Source: Intestinibacter bartlettii
GTDB lineage: Bacteria; Bacillota; Clostridia; Peptostreptococcales; Peptostreptococcaceae
Assembly (NCBI RefSeq): GCF_000154445.1
Contig: NZ_DS499565.1
Length of the DNA: 64,000 nucleotides
Reading direction: 5' to 3' (one strand)
Shown: positions 8,202-16,428 of the stretch, piece after piece
How positions within the stretch are numbered: the stretch's first letter is position 1
How the letters are laid out: every line of letters starts with the position of its first letter
Made by a program: the position numbers and the translations under genes
Notes under the pieces: generated by a model
Seen by the model: only the letters and a program-made list of their open reading frames with translations
Told to the model about the DNA's origin: nothing
The model's database searches: none

Positions 8202-9083
8202 CTAATATCTCCTCTTCCCTTGTCTTATTTCATTTAATAATTGTATATAACTTTCATATCTTTCTTTAGGAATCTCTCCATTTTCAACGGCTTCTTTAAC
8301 TGCACAATTTGGTTCATTTTGATGGATACATCTTGAACCAAATTTACAATCATCGTAATCTTCAAACTCAATAAAGTAATCTTTTAAATCTATATCTTCT
8401 ATATCATCAAGTGTTAAAGAACTGAAACCTGGAGTATCAGCTACCATACCTCCAAATTTTAATTCAAATAATTCGGCATGTCTAGTTGTATGTTTCCCTC
8501 TTTTTATTTTATCACTTACATCACCAGTTTTTAACTGGAAATTTGAATCTATTTGATTTAATAAGCTAGATTTACCTACCCCTGATGGTCCCGCGAATAC
8601 AACTGTATTATCTTTTAATTCTTCTTTTACTTTATCTATATTTTTATTTTCTAAGTTACTAACACCTATTACTTTGTATCCGCAAGGTTCATAAATATTT
8701 TTTATTTTTTCAAAAGTATTGTCATCATCTAAATCTATTTTTGTAAGTATTATTACAATTTCTAGATTTTCTCTCTCTGCAAGAACTATAAATCTATCTA
8801 ATAAAGATAAATGAGGTGTTGGATTTTTAACAGCAAAAACTATTAATGCCTTATTTACATTTGCAATTGGTGGTCTAACAAGCTCAGTTTTTCTTTCTTG
8901 TATCTCTTCCACTACACCTTTTTTATTGTCTTCATCTACTACGCTAATTTTTACAAAATCTCCAACTAGAGGTGTTATTTTATTTTTTCTGAAAATGCCT
9001 CTAGCTCTACACTCATAAAGGCCTTTTTCTGTTTCTATATAATAAAAACCTCCAATACCTTTTATTATCCTACCTTCTATCAT
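8202..9083 (-). CDS. rsgA: Ribosome small-subunit-dependent GTPase A
   Basis: RsgA is a circularly permuted GTPase that checks late 30S subunit maturation and responds to (p)ppGpp. It shows an OB-fold N-terminus, the G4 motif before the G1 motif (LTKID, then GPSGVGKSSLLN near residue 163), the switch DTPGFSS, and a C-terminal zinc knuckle (CKFGSRCIHQNEPNC). The 293-residue length is normal. In B. subtilis RsgA is a PrkC phosphorylation target, so its place next to prkC is meaningful. AGGAGG precedes the ATG. Confidence 0.97.
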   Translation of the reverse strand: MIEGRIIKGIGGFYYIETEKGLYECRARGIFRKNKITPLVGDFVKISVVDEDNKKGVVEEIQERKTELVRPPIANVNKALIVFAVKNPTPHLSLLDRFIVLAERENLEIVIILTKIDLDDDNTFEKIKNIYEPCGYKVIGVSNLENKNIDKVKEELKDNTVVFAGPSGVGKSSLLNQIDSNFQLKTGDVSDKIKRGKHTTRHAELFELKFGGMVADTPGFSSLTLDDIEDIDLKDYFIEFEDYDDCKFGSRCIHQNEPNCAVKEAVENGEIPKERYESYIQLLNEIRQGKRRY

Positions 9084-9125
9084 TAAAGCCCTCCTAAAAA
9101 TTTATCATTTTTTGTTTTTCTAAAT

Positions 9126-11021
9126 TTACTCTTCATCTTTATTATCAATTGTAGTATCAACTTTGATAGTCGCTTGATTATTATTCATTACACTACCTTG
9201 ACCTGTGGTATCACTTTTTTCTGTTTCGCTTCCACTGCCACTATCATCATCGCTGTTATCATTGTCATCATCATTGTTATTATTGTCGTCATTGTTGTTG
9301 TTATCATTATTGTTATTATCATTATCATTATTATTGTTATCGGAATTATTATTATCATCATCATTATTGTTATTATTATTATTGTTGTTATTATTTTGTT
9401 CCGGTTTTTTACCTTTACTTATTATTAAATCAACTGTTGTATTTTCAAGAATTCCACTTGTTCCTGGTGATGGATTTTGCCAAGTTACAACTCCCTCTTC
9501 ATAGACAGAACTATATTCATAACTTCTAGAACCTACTTTTAAATTATTTTTCTCTATTAGTTTTTTCGCTTTTTCATATGATATTCCGACACAATTTGGA
9601 ACGATAGCTTCTTTTCCACCTAAACTAACAACCACATTTATAGTATCTCCCTTTTCAACTTCACCTGTATTTGGTGTTTGAGAAATTATGTATCCTTTTT
9701 TTACATCTTTGCTATATTCTTCTGATTGTTGTATATTAAGATTTAACTTAGCAGCTTGTCTACTAGCATCATCTATGGATATTCCTACAAAATTAGGTAC
9801 ATCAAATGGTTTAGAGTCTTCAGTGTTATCTGAAGTTCCATTACTATTATTGCTATTAAATAACTTTGATGCTCCTAATGCTACTCCACCAACTCCAATT
9901 AATACAACTATCATTGCAATTATTATTTTCTTTGCAGCATTATTTTTTCTTTTATTTTTCTTTTTCATGTTATTTTTACTAGATTTTTTACTACTTTTTC
10001 TAACTGGTCTTTCATCTCTATAGTCGTAGTCTTCTTCATCTTCGTAATCATAATCATCATCTTCTTCATCCGCATAATCACTTAAATCTTCTTCATAGTA
10101 ATTTTTATTTGGATTATATTTTTTAGATCTCGCCATTATTTTATCTTGATCTATTTTTTGAGTTACAAAATTATCATACTCTTTGATAAAATCTAAATCG
10201 ATATTTTTTTCTATGTACTCTATATCCTCTATTACTTCTTCTGCACTTTGATATCTATCTTCAGGAGATTTATCAGTCATTTTACTTATTAAAGTTCTTA
10301 TACTATGAGGTATTTTTGTTTTTTCCTCTGGTGTAAACTCAATGTCTTCATTAATATGTTGAAGCGCAATTGATATAGGGCTGTCACCTCTAAATGGTAC
10401 TCTTCCTACAAGCATTTCATAAAGAACTATACCTAATGAGTATAAATCTGCATTATTAGATACAGGTTGACCTTTGGCTTGTTCTGGTGAAAAATAATGA
10501 ACAGAACCGATTATACTTCCTATATTAGTTATCGTAGAATTTGAAACAGCTTTTGCTATTCCGAAGTCAGCAACTTTAACTTGTCTTCCCTCATTTGAAA
10601 TTAATATATTATGAGGTTTTATATCTCTGTGTATAACACCTTTTTTATGTGCTGCACTTAGAGCTTGAGCTATTTGTTTTGTTATATCAAGCGCTGTATA
10701 TTCGTCTAAAACACCCTCATCTTTAATTATCTCTTTTAAGTTTTTACCATCTACATATTCCATTACTATGTAGTGAACTTTTTCTTCTTGACCTACATCG
10801 TATACATTTACTATGTTAGGATGTGTTATATTGGCAACAGCTTCTGCTTCTCTTTTAAATTTAGCTAAAAAATCTTTATCATCAACAAATTCTGGTCTCA
10901 AAACTTTTACAGCTACAATTCTATTCAAAAGCTTGTCTTTTGCCTGATAAACGAAGGCCATCCCTCCATCGCCTATTTTTCTAATAATTTGATATCTATT
11001 ACCCAAAATTGTTTGTTCCAC
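9126..11021 (-). CDS. prkC: Membrane Ser/Thr protein kinase with PASTA domains
   Basis: A eukaryotic-type kinase that senses muropeptides or lipid II outside the cell and phosphorylates cytoplasmic targets. The kinase domain (about residues 10-270) has the glycine loop GDGGMAFV at 17-24, catalytic Lys39, HRDIKPHN at 131-138 and DFG at 152-154. An acidic and then basic juxtamembrane segment leads to one transmembrane helix (around 368-386). Two extracellular PASTA repeats follow (starting VPNFVG and VPNCVG). The last about 90 residues are an odd Asn/Asp-rich tail (about 540-600) and a Ser/Thr-rich end. Translation starts at GTG after GGACGGTGAG. The stp phosphatase is just upstream in the same operon. 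Confidence 0.96.
   Translation of the reverse strand: MEQTILGNRYQIIRKIGDGGMAFVYQAKDKLLNRIVAVKVLRPEFVDDKDFLAKFKREAEAVANITHPNIVNVYDVGQEEKVHYIVMEYVDGKNLKEIIKDEGVLDEYTALDITKQIAQALSAAHKKGVIHRDIKPHNILISNEGRQVKVADFGIAKAVSNSTITNIGSIIGSVHYFSPEQAKGQPVSNNADLYSLGIVLYEMLVGRVPFRGDSPISIALQHINEDIEFTPEEKTKIPHSIRTLISKMTDKSPEDRYQSAEEVIEDIEYIEKNIDLDFIKEYDNFVTQKIDQDKIMARSKKYNPNKNYYEEDLSDYADEEDDDYDYEDEEDYDYRDERPVRKSSKKSSKNNMKKKNKRKNNAAKKIIIAMIVVLIGVGGVALGASKLFNSNNSNGTSDNTEDSKPFDVPNFVGISIDDASRQAAKLNLNIQQSEEYSKDVKKGYIISQTPNTGEVEKGDTINVVVSLGGKEAIVPNCVGISYEKAKKLIEKNNLKVGSRSYEYSSVYEEGVVTWQNPSPGTSGILENTTVDLIISKGKKPEQNNNNNNNNNNNDDDNNNSDNNNNDNDNNNNDNNNNDDNNNNDDDNDNSDDDSGSGSETEKSDTTGQGSVMNNNQATIKVDTTIDNKDEE
9235..9402 (-). 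repeat. Low-complexity Asn/Asp codon tract in prkC
   Basis: Nearly pure AAT, AAC and GAT codons encode a run of asparagine and aspartate (11 Asn in a row at the start). Such tracts can change length by slippage. It lies in the extracellular tail, after the second PASTA domain. Open antisense frames here (poly-Ile/Leu/Ser) are artefacts of the triplet repeat. Confidence 0.85.
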
Positions 11022-11033
11022 ATTCTCACCGTC

Positions 11034-11786
11034 CTAACTTTTTTGAATTAATATAACAGATGTATTATCCTTACCAGAAACTTCATTTGCAAAGTTTATT
11101 AAATTTTTAGTTACTACATCTAAATCCTCATCTTTTTTTAGTAGCTCTTTTATTTTATCATCTAATACATATCCTGTAAGTCCATCTGTAGCCATTAAAA
11201 TTTTATCTTGTGGCTTTAGTTTTTCTCTAAATATATCCACTATAACCATCTCATCAGTTCCCATAGCTCTAGTTATATGATTTCTGATTGGATGAGTCAT
11301 AGCCTCTTCTTCTGATATAATATTCATTCTTACTAAATCTTCAACTACAGAATGGTCTACTGTTATTCGTTTTAAGTCATCTTCTCTAAGTATATAACAT
11401 CTACTATCACCTACATTAGCCACATACATATCTTCGTTGTATATTACTGCAGTTACTAAGGTAGTTCCCATTCCATTAAATGATTCATCTTCTTTTGATT
11501 TTTCATATATCTTTAGGTTTACATGGTTATATGCTTGCTTTATGATATCGTCAAAATAATCTATTTTGATATTTCCCGATTGAGATAGATTTTGAGATAA
11601 AAACTCAATTATACCATTTACAGCCATTGCACTTGCAACCTCACCTTTATTATGGCCTCCCATCCCATCAGCTAAAGCAAATATCCCTATTTTTGTATCA
11701 TCATCTTTATATATGATTTGTGAATCTATAAAATCTTCGTTGTTTTTTCTAACCTTACCTATATCAGACGCTAAACTAAAAATCAT
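11034..11786 (-). CDS. stp: PP2C-family Ser/Thr phosphatase
   Basis: This cytoplasmic metal-dependent phosphatase reverses PrkC phosphorylation (PrpC in Bacillus, Stp in other Firmicutes). It has 250 residues and all PP2C motifs: the N-terminal SDIGKVRKNNED, ADGMGGHNKGE with metal-binding aspartate, NVGDSR, LMATDGLTG and the final GKDNTSV. The start is ATG with AAGGGGGTAG before it. prkC follows only 12 bases after its stop codon. Confidence 0.96.
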   Translation of the reverse strand: MIFSLASDIGKVRKNNEDFIDSQIIYKDDDTKIGIFALADGMGGHNKGEVASAMAVNGIIEFLSQNLSQSGNIKIDYFDDIIKQAYNHVNLKIYEKSKEDESFNGMGTTLVTAVIYNEDMYVANVGDSRCYILREDDLKRITVDHSVVEDLVRMNIISEEEAMTHPIRNHITRAMGTDEMVIVDIFREKLKPQDKILMATDGLTGYVLDDKIKELLKKDEDLDVVTKNLINFANEVSGKDNTSVILIQKS

Positions 11787-11803
11787 ATTGCTACCCCCTT
11801 TTT

Positions 11804-12835
11804 CTACTTGTGCTTTCTTCTAAGTTGTCCACAAGCTCCTCCGATATCAGAGCCCATAGAATTTCTTACAGTAGTCGGTATCTTATTTTTTTCTAAGGCA
11901 TCTCTAAATTTATAGATATAAGTTTTATCAGGTCTTTCAAAATCTCTTTCTTCGACTTTATTTATAGGAATTAAATTTACATGACATAACATACCTTTTA
12001 AAAGTCTACTTATTTCATCAGATTCTGCCTTAGAGTCATTTACTCCTTTTATTAAGGAATATTCAAATGTTACTCTTCTATTAGTTTTGTCTATATAATT
12101 TTGGCATGCTTTTATTAAATCTTTTACTTTGTAGGCTTTTGCAACAGGCATTATTTCTGCTCTTTTCTCATCAAAAGGAGAATGTAGAGATAATGCTAAA
12201 TTAATAGGTATATTTAAATCTGCAAGTTCATACATCTTTGGTATTACTCCACAAGTAGAAAGTGTTATATGTCTATATCCTATGTTAAGCCCATTTTTAT
12301 CATTTACAATTTTTAAAAATTGTTTAGTATTTTCAAAATTATCAAGTGGCTCTCCACTTCCCATAAGAACTAAGTTAGAAACTCTTTTACCTGTATCTTC
12401 TTGGATTTTTATTATTTGATCTAATATTTCCCAAGGCTCTAAATTTCTAATAAGTCCTTCCATTGTAGATGCACAGAATTTACATCCCATTCTACAACCT
12501 ACTTGATTAGATATACATGCAGTAACCCTGTCGTCATAATCCATCATTACTGACTCTATTATATTTCCGTCATTTAATGCAAATAAATATTTTTTTGTCT
12601 TGTCTACTTTAGATTTTAACACTAATTCAGTTTCTAAGTTACCTATATAAGAAACTTTTTCTAATTTTTCCCTTAATGATTTAGGAATATTTTTCATATC
12701 ATCAAAAGTTTTTGCACCTTTGTATATCCATGAATAAATTTGAGTCCCTCTAAAAGGTTTCTCACCTATTTCTTTCATAAATTCTTTTAATTCTTCTTCA
12801 GTAAAGTTTTTTAGAGCTATTTTTTGATTTTCCAT
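11804..12835 (-). CDS. rlmN: Dual-specificity RNA methyltransferase RlmN
   Basis: A radical SAM enzyme that methylates C2 of A2503 in 23S rRNA and of A37 in some tRNAs. The 343-residue protein shows the CxxxCxxC cluster motif as C114, C118 and C121 (GCRMGCKFC), the MGSGEPLDN motif, and the conserved methyl-carrier cysteine near the C-terminus (GACGQL, about C335). It lies between rsmB and stp as in Bacillus, nine bases after rsmB. Confidence 0.97.
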   Translation of the reverse strand: MENQKIALKNFTEEELKEFMKEIGEKPFRGTQIYSWIYKGAKTFDDMKNIPKSLREKLEKVSYIGNLETELVLKSKVDKTKKYLFALNDGNIIESVMMDYDDRVTACISNQVGCRMGCKFCASTMEGLIRNLEPWEILDQIIKIQEDTGKRVSNLVLMGSGEPLDNFENTKQFLKIVNDKNGLNIGYRHITLSTCGVIPKMYELADLNIPINLALSLHSPFDEKRAEIMPVAKAYKVKDLIKACQNYIDKTNRRVTFEYSLIKGVNDSKAESDEISRLLKGMLCHVNLIPINKVEERDFERPDKTYIYKFRDALEKNKIPTTVRNSMGSDIGGACGQLRRKHK

Positions 12836-12844
12836 TTTTGCTAC

Positions 12845-14170
12845 CTACCTTACCCTTTTTAGTTTAGCTATAAAGAATCCATCCATTCCATGTACATTTG
12901 GATAGATTTTTAAATATCCTTTATCTTCATTTTCTAAATCTATATTTATATTTTCTATTTTTTCAAGTTTGAATCTCTTATTGCTTTGTAAGAAGCTTTC
13001 AACTACTTCTATATTTTCATCATCTTGTATTGTACAAGTACTGTATATTAAAGTTCCACCTACTTTTACATATTTAGCAGCATTTTGAAGAATTTGCTTT
13101 TGTAACTTAGGAAGATCCTTGATTTCTTCTTTTTCTTTGTATTTTATCTCTGGTTTACGTTTTATTATACCAAGCCCTGAACAAGGTACATCGGCTAAAA
13201 CAGAGTCAAATTTATCTATGCTATCTTTATCTAAATTAAGTGCATCAAATAGTTGTACATCTACATTTTTAAGTCCTAAACGATTTACAGAGTTTTGGAT
13301 TAATTTTATTTTGTGTTCAAATATATCTCTAGATATTACTTGTCCACTATTTTCCATAAGTGTAGCTATATGAGTAGTTTTTCCTCCTGGAGCACTGCAT
13401 ACATCTAGTACTTTTGTATCTTTTTGTGGATTTAATATTTTTCCTACTAACATAGAACTTATATCTTGTACTGTAAATAATCCTTTTTTGTATAATTCGT
13501 TGTTTTCTATATTTTTAAGGTTATTTACTTTTATAGCTTCGTCCATAAATGGAACCTTTTCGCAATTTACTTCTTGTTCTTCTAATAATTTTATCAATTC
13601 ATCTCTAGTTGTTTTTAGAGTATTTACCCTTAAATATATACTTGGTCTTTCTGTATTAGCTTCTAATAAATCTTCTGTAAATTCTCTTCCAAAATTGCTT
13701 ATCCAATTTCTAACTATCCACTTGTTGTATGAATATTTTGTAGCTAAGTTATCCACAGTATCTTTTATTTTTACTTCACCGATATCTTCTTTTTGTCTTA
13801 TTACATTTCTTAAAACTGCATTTACAAATCCAGCCGATCTGTTATCTAATTTTTTTGTTAAATTTACAGTTTCATTAACTGCTGCATAATCAGATACACT
13901 ATCTAAAAATAAAATTTGATATATACCCATTCTAAGAAGTATTTTTACTTTTAGATTTAATTTGTTACTTTTTATTTTTGATAATTTGTCTATTATATAA
14001 TCTAGATAAATTTTATTTTCTACAACACCATATATAATCTCTGTTGCAAAACCTCTATCTCTATTATCTAAATTACAATCTTTAAAATGCTTATTTATCG
14101 CCATATTTGAGTAATTTTGATTTTTTTCGATGTCAAATAAAACTTTATAAGCTAAATTCCTTGATTTCAT
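12845..14170 (-). CDS. rsmB: 16S rRNA (cytosine-967-C5) methyltransferase
   Basis: RsmB (Sun) has an N-terminal NusB-like RNA-binding domain (about residues 1-140) and a C-terminal SAM-dependent methyltransferase domain. Visible motifs are the SAM loop DVCSAPGGKTTH, the catalytic PCSGLG and the second cysteine motif YSTCTI, typical of m5C methyltransferases. The 441-residue length is usual. AAGGAGAA precedes the ATG. It belongs to the translation-related part of the cluster with fmt, def and rlmN. Confidence 0.96.
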   Translation of the reverse strand: MKSRNLAYKVLFDIEKNQNYSNMAINKHFKDCNLDNRDRGFATEIIYGVVENKIYLDYIIDKLSKIKSNKLNLKVKILLRMGIYQILFLDSVSDYAAVNETVNLTKKLDNRSAGFVNAVLRNVIRQKEDIGEVKIKDTVDNLATKYSYNKWIVRNWISNFGREFTEDLLEANTERPSIYLRVNTLKTTRDELIKLLEEQEVNCEKVPFMDEAIKVNNLKNIENNELYKKGLFTVQDISSMLVGKILNPQKDTKVLDVCSAPGGKTTHIATLMENSGQVISRDIFEHKIKLIQNSVNRLGLKNVDVQLFDALNLDKDSIDKFDSVLADVPCSGLGIIKRKPEIKYKEKEEIKDLPKLQKQILQNAAKYVKVGGTLIYSTCTIQDDENIEVVESFLQSNKRFKLEKIENINIDLENEDKGYLKIYPNVHGMDGFFIAKLKRVR

Positions 14171-14272
14171 AAAAAATTTCTCCTTAATTAAATTAAGGGC
14201 ATGTTACATAGTAAATTTATATTTTAAATTTTACCTTGCAACATTCCCTTATTATATTACCATATATTTATG

Positions 14273-14968
14273 CTAATCGTCTCTACGATTGGCAATTGTA
14301 ATTAATCGTAATAATTGAAGAATTGCACTAGCTGCTGCTGCAACATAAGTTAATGCTGCTGCATCTAAAACTTTTTTGCTTTCTCTTCTCTCATCACGAG
14401 TCACTATACCTAAGTTTTCGATTTGAATTAATGCTCTATGTGATGCATTAAATTCAACCGGTAAAGTTATTAATTGGAATACTACTGTTGTTGCAAATAA
14501 AAGTATTCCTATTTTTAGTAGAGATGTAGTTGATGTCATAAATAATCCTAGCATTATTAAAATCCAAGATGCATTTGATGCAAAATTTACAACAGGAACT
14601 ATAGCACCTCTTATTGTAAGTGGAGCATATCCTCTTGCATGTTGAATAGCATGACCACACTCATGAGCAGCTACTGCTACAGAAGTTATAGATGTTCCTC
14701 TATATACATCTTGTGATAATCTCAATATTTTATTTCTAGGGTCGTAATGATCGCTTAGAGTTCCTCTTGTCATTTCAATTCTCACATCGTATATTCCATT
14801 TGCATTTAAAATTTCTCTTGCTGTTTGTTCCCCTGTATATCCTCTTTGTGTTCTAACTCTAAAATACCTATTTGTAGTTGAGCTCACTTTAAATTGAGCG
14901 TACATTGTAAGTATTATAGCTGGAATTAATATGATATATGTTGGGTCATAATAATATGGATAGTACAT
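14273..14968 (-). CDS. Membrane zinc metallopeptidase, YugP type
   Basis: This 231-residue protein belongs to the neutral zinc metallopeptidase family of YugP. It has an N-terminal transmembrane helix, the zinc/catalytic motif HECGHAIQH near residue 105, and two to three further hydrophobic helices. The active site probably faces the cytoplasmic side, but topology cannot be settled by eye. GGGAGTG lies before the ATG. It sits between fmt and rsmB and is presumably cotranscribed. The physiological substrate is not known for this family. Confidence 0.88.
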   Translation of the reverse strand: MYYPYYYDPTYIILIPAIILTMYAQFKVSSTTNRYFRVRTQRGYTGEQTAREILNANGIYDVRIEMTRGTLSDHYDPRNKILRLSQDVYRGTSITSVAVAAHECGHAIQHARGYAPLTIRGAIVPVVNFASNASWILIMLGLFMTSTTSLLKIGILLFATTVVFQLITLPVEFNASHRALIQIENLGIVTRDERRESKKVLDAAALTYVAAAASAILQLLRLITIANRRDD

Positions 14969-14986
14969 AATTTAACACTCCCTATT

Positions 14987-15916
14987 TTATTGAAGTACAT
15001 TTCCTACTTCTAAAGTATTTCCTTTTATAAATTCTTTAACTTCCATTCTTTTTTTGTTTGGCATTTGTATTTCGCTTATTAATATAACATTGTCTTTAGT
15101 AGCTACTTTTATACCTTCTTGGTCAACTTTTAGTATTGTTCCAGGTTCTTTTGAACTCTTTTCATTCAATACTTTAGTTTTCCAAACTTTCATTTTTTTG
15201 TCCATATACATAGTATATGCACTTGGCCATGGATTTACTCCTCTTACTAAGTTATGTACTTCTCTAGCAGTCTTTGAGAAATCAACATGACCTAAGTTTT
15301 TGTCCATTATAGGAGCATAAGTAAATTCGTCATGGTTTTGTGGTGTTCTCGGTGCTTTTCCTTCTTTTATTAAATCTAAAGTTTCACAAAGTACTTTTGC
15401 ACCTTCAACTGTCATTTTATCATGAAGTTCTCCAGCTGTAATTTCGTCATCTAAAGCGAATTCACTTTGTAAAATTACATCTCCTGTATCAAGTCCTTCA
15501 TCCATAAACATTGTCGATACACCTGTTTTTTCTTCTCCGTTTATTATTACCCAGTTAATTGGAGCTGCTCCTCTGTATTTTGGTAATAATGAAACGTGTA
15601 CGTTTATACAACCTTGTTTTGGTATTTCTAAGAATTCTTTTGATAATATTTGTCCATATGCAACTACTACTATAACATCTGGATTTAATTCTTTTATTTC
15701 ATTTACAAAAGATTCTTCTTTTGCTTTTATTGGTTGATATACTGGTAAATTATTTTCTATTGCCACTTGTTTAACTGGTGAGAATACTATTTTTTTACCT
15801 CTACCGACTTGTTTATCTGGTTGTGTAACTACACCTATTATATCGTATTTTTTATCTATAAGTTCTTGTAAACACCCACTTGCAATATCTGGTGTTCCCA
15901 TAAATAATATTTTCAA
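14987..15916 (-). CDS. fmt: Methionyl-tRNA formyltransferase
   Basis: Fmt formylates initiator Met-tRNA using 10-formyltetrahydrofolate. The protein (309 residues) starts MKILFMGTPDIA, and has the folate/catalytic motifs NVHVSLLPKYRGAAP and MDEGLDTGDVI. I place the start at the TTG ending at 15916. An upstream in-frame TTG directly touches the AGGAG site, whereas this one is nine bases from it and gives the canonical N-terminus. def lies immediately upstream, the usual partner because the formyl group is later removed by Def. Confidence 0.96.
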   Translation of the reverse strand: MKILFMGTPDIASGCLQELIDKKYDIIGVVTQPDKQVGRGKKIVFSPVKQVAIENNLPVYQPIKAKEESFVNEIKELNPDVIVVVAYGQILSKEFLEIPKQGCINVHVSLLPKYRGAAPINWVIINGEEKTGVSTMFMDEGLDTGDVILQSEFALDDEITAGELHDKMTVEGAKVLCETLDLIKEGKAPRTPQNHDEFTYAPIMDKNLGHVDFSKTAREVHNLVRGVNPWPSAYTMYMDKKMKVWKTKVLNEKSSKEPGTILKVDQEGIKVATKDNVILISEIQMPNKKRMEVKEFIKGNTLEVGNVLQ

Positions 15917-15928
15917 ATAAATCAACTC

Positions 15929-16369
15929 CTATTTTATTACTTTGTCTACATATAATATTCCGTCTAAGTGATCTATTTCATGACAGAAAGCTCTTGCTAA
16001 TAATTCTTCACCTTCGATTTCTACAGTTTCACCGAATCTATTTTGTGCTCTAACTTTTACTCTATATGGTCTTAATACATCTCCACATTCACCTGGTACA
16101 CTTAAGCAACCTTCGTTGTCTAAATATTCACCTTCTGTTTCTATTATTTCAGGATTTATAAGTTCTATAAGCCCATCACCTATATCTATAACAACTACTC
16201 TTTTAAGTATTCCAACTTGTGGCGCTGCAAGACCAACACCATCTGCTTCATACATAGTATCAGCCATATCGTCTAATAATTCTATAATTCTATCGTTTAT
16301 TTCTTTAACTACTTTTGATTTTTTTCTTAAAACAGGTTCCCCTATTTTCACTATTTGTCTTAATGCCAT
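15929..16369 (-). CDS. def: Peptide deformylase
   Basis: A metal-dependent hydrolase that removes the N-formyl group from new proteins. The three family motifs are present: GVGLAAPQVG (44-53), EGCLS with the metal-binding cysteine (86-90), and HEIDH (130-134). The 146-residue form starts at the ATG at 16369 after TAGGAGGAAATAAA. A longer frame upstream lacks a suitable site. It is followed by fmt after 12 bases. Confidence 0.97.
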   Translation of the reverse strand: MALRQIVKIGEPVLRKKSKVVKEINDRIIELLDDMADTMYEADGVGLAAPQVGILKRVVVIDIGDGLIELINPEIIETEGEYLDNEGCLSVPGECGDVLRPYRVKVRAQNRFGETVEIEGEELLARAFCHEIDHLDGILYVDKVIK

Positions 16370-16428
16370 TTTATTTCCTCCTAAAAATTGCAACTCTATC
16401 ATTTTATGATATTTTAAATTTTAATGTA

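Noticed and set aside
9174..9504. Two plus-strand frames rich in Ile, Leu and Ser opposite the end of prkC
   Set aside because: They are the antisense of the Asn/Asp codon tract; low complexity and no ribosome site.
13488..13889. 133-codon plus-strand frame
   Set aside because: Antisense to rsmB; Phe/Ser/Leu-rich as expected for the complement of an AT-rich coding strand.
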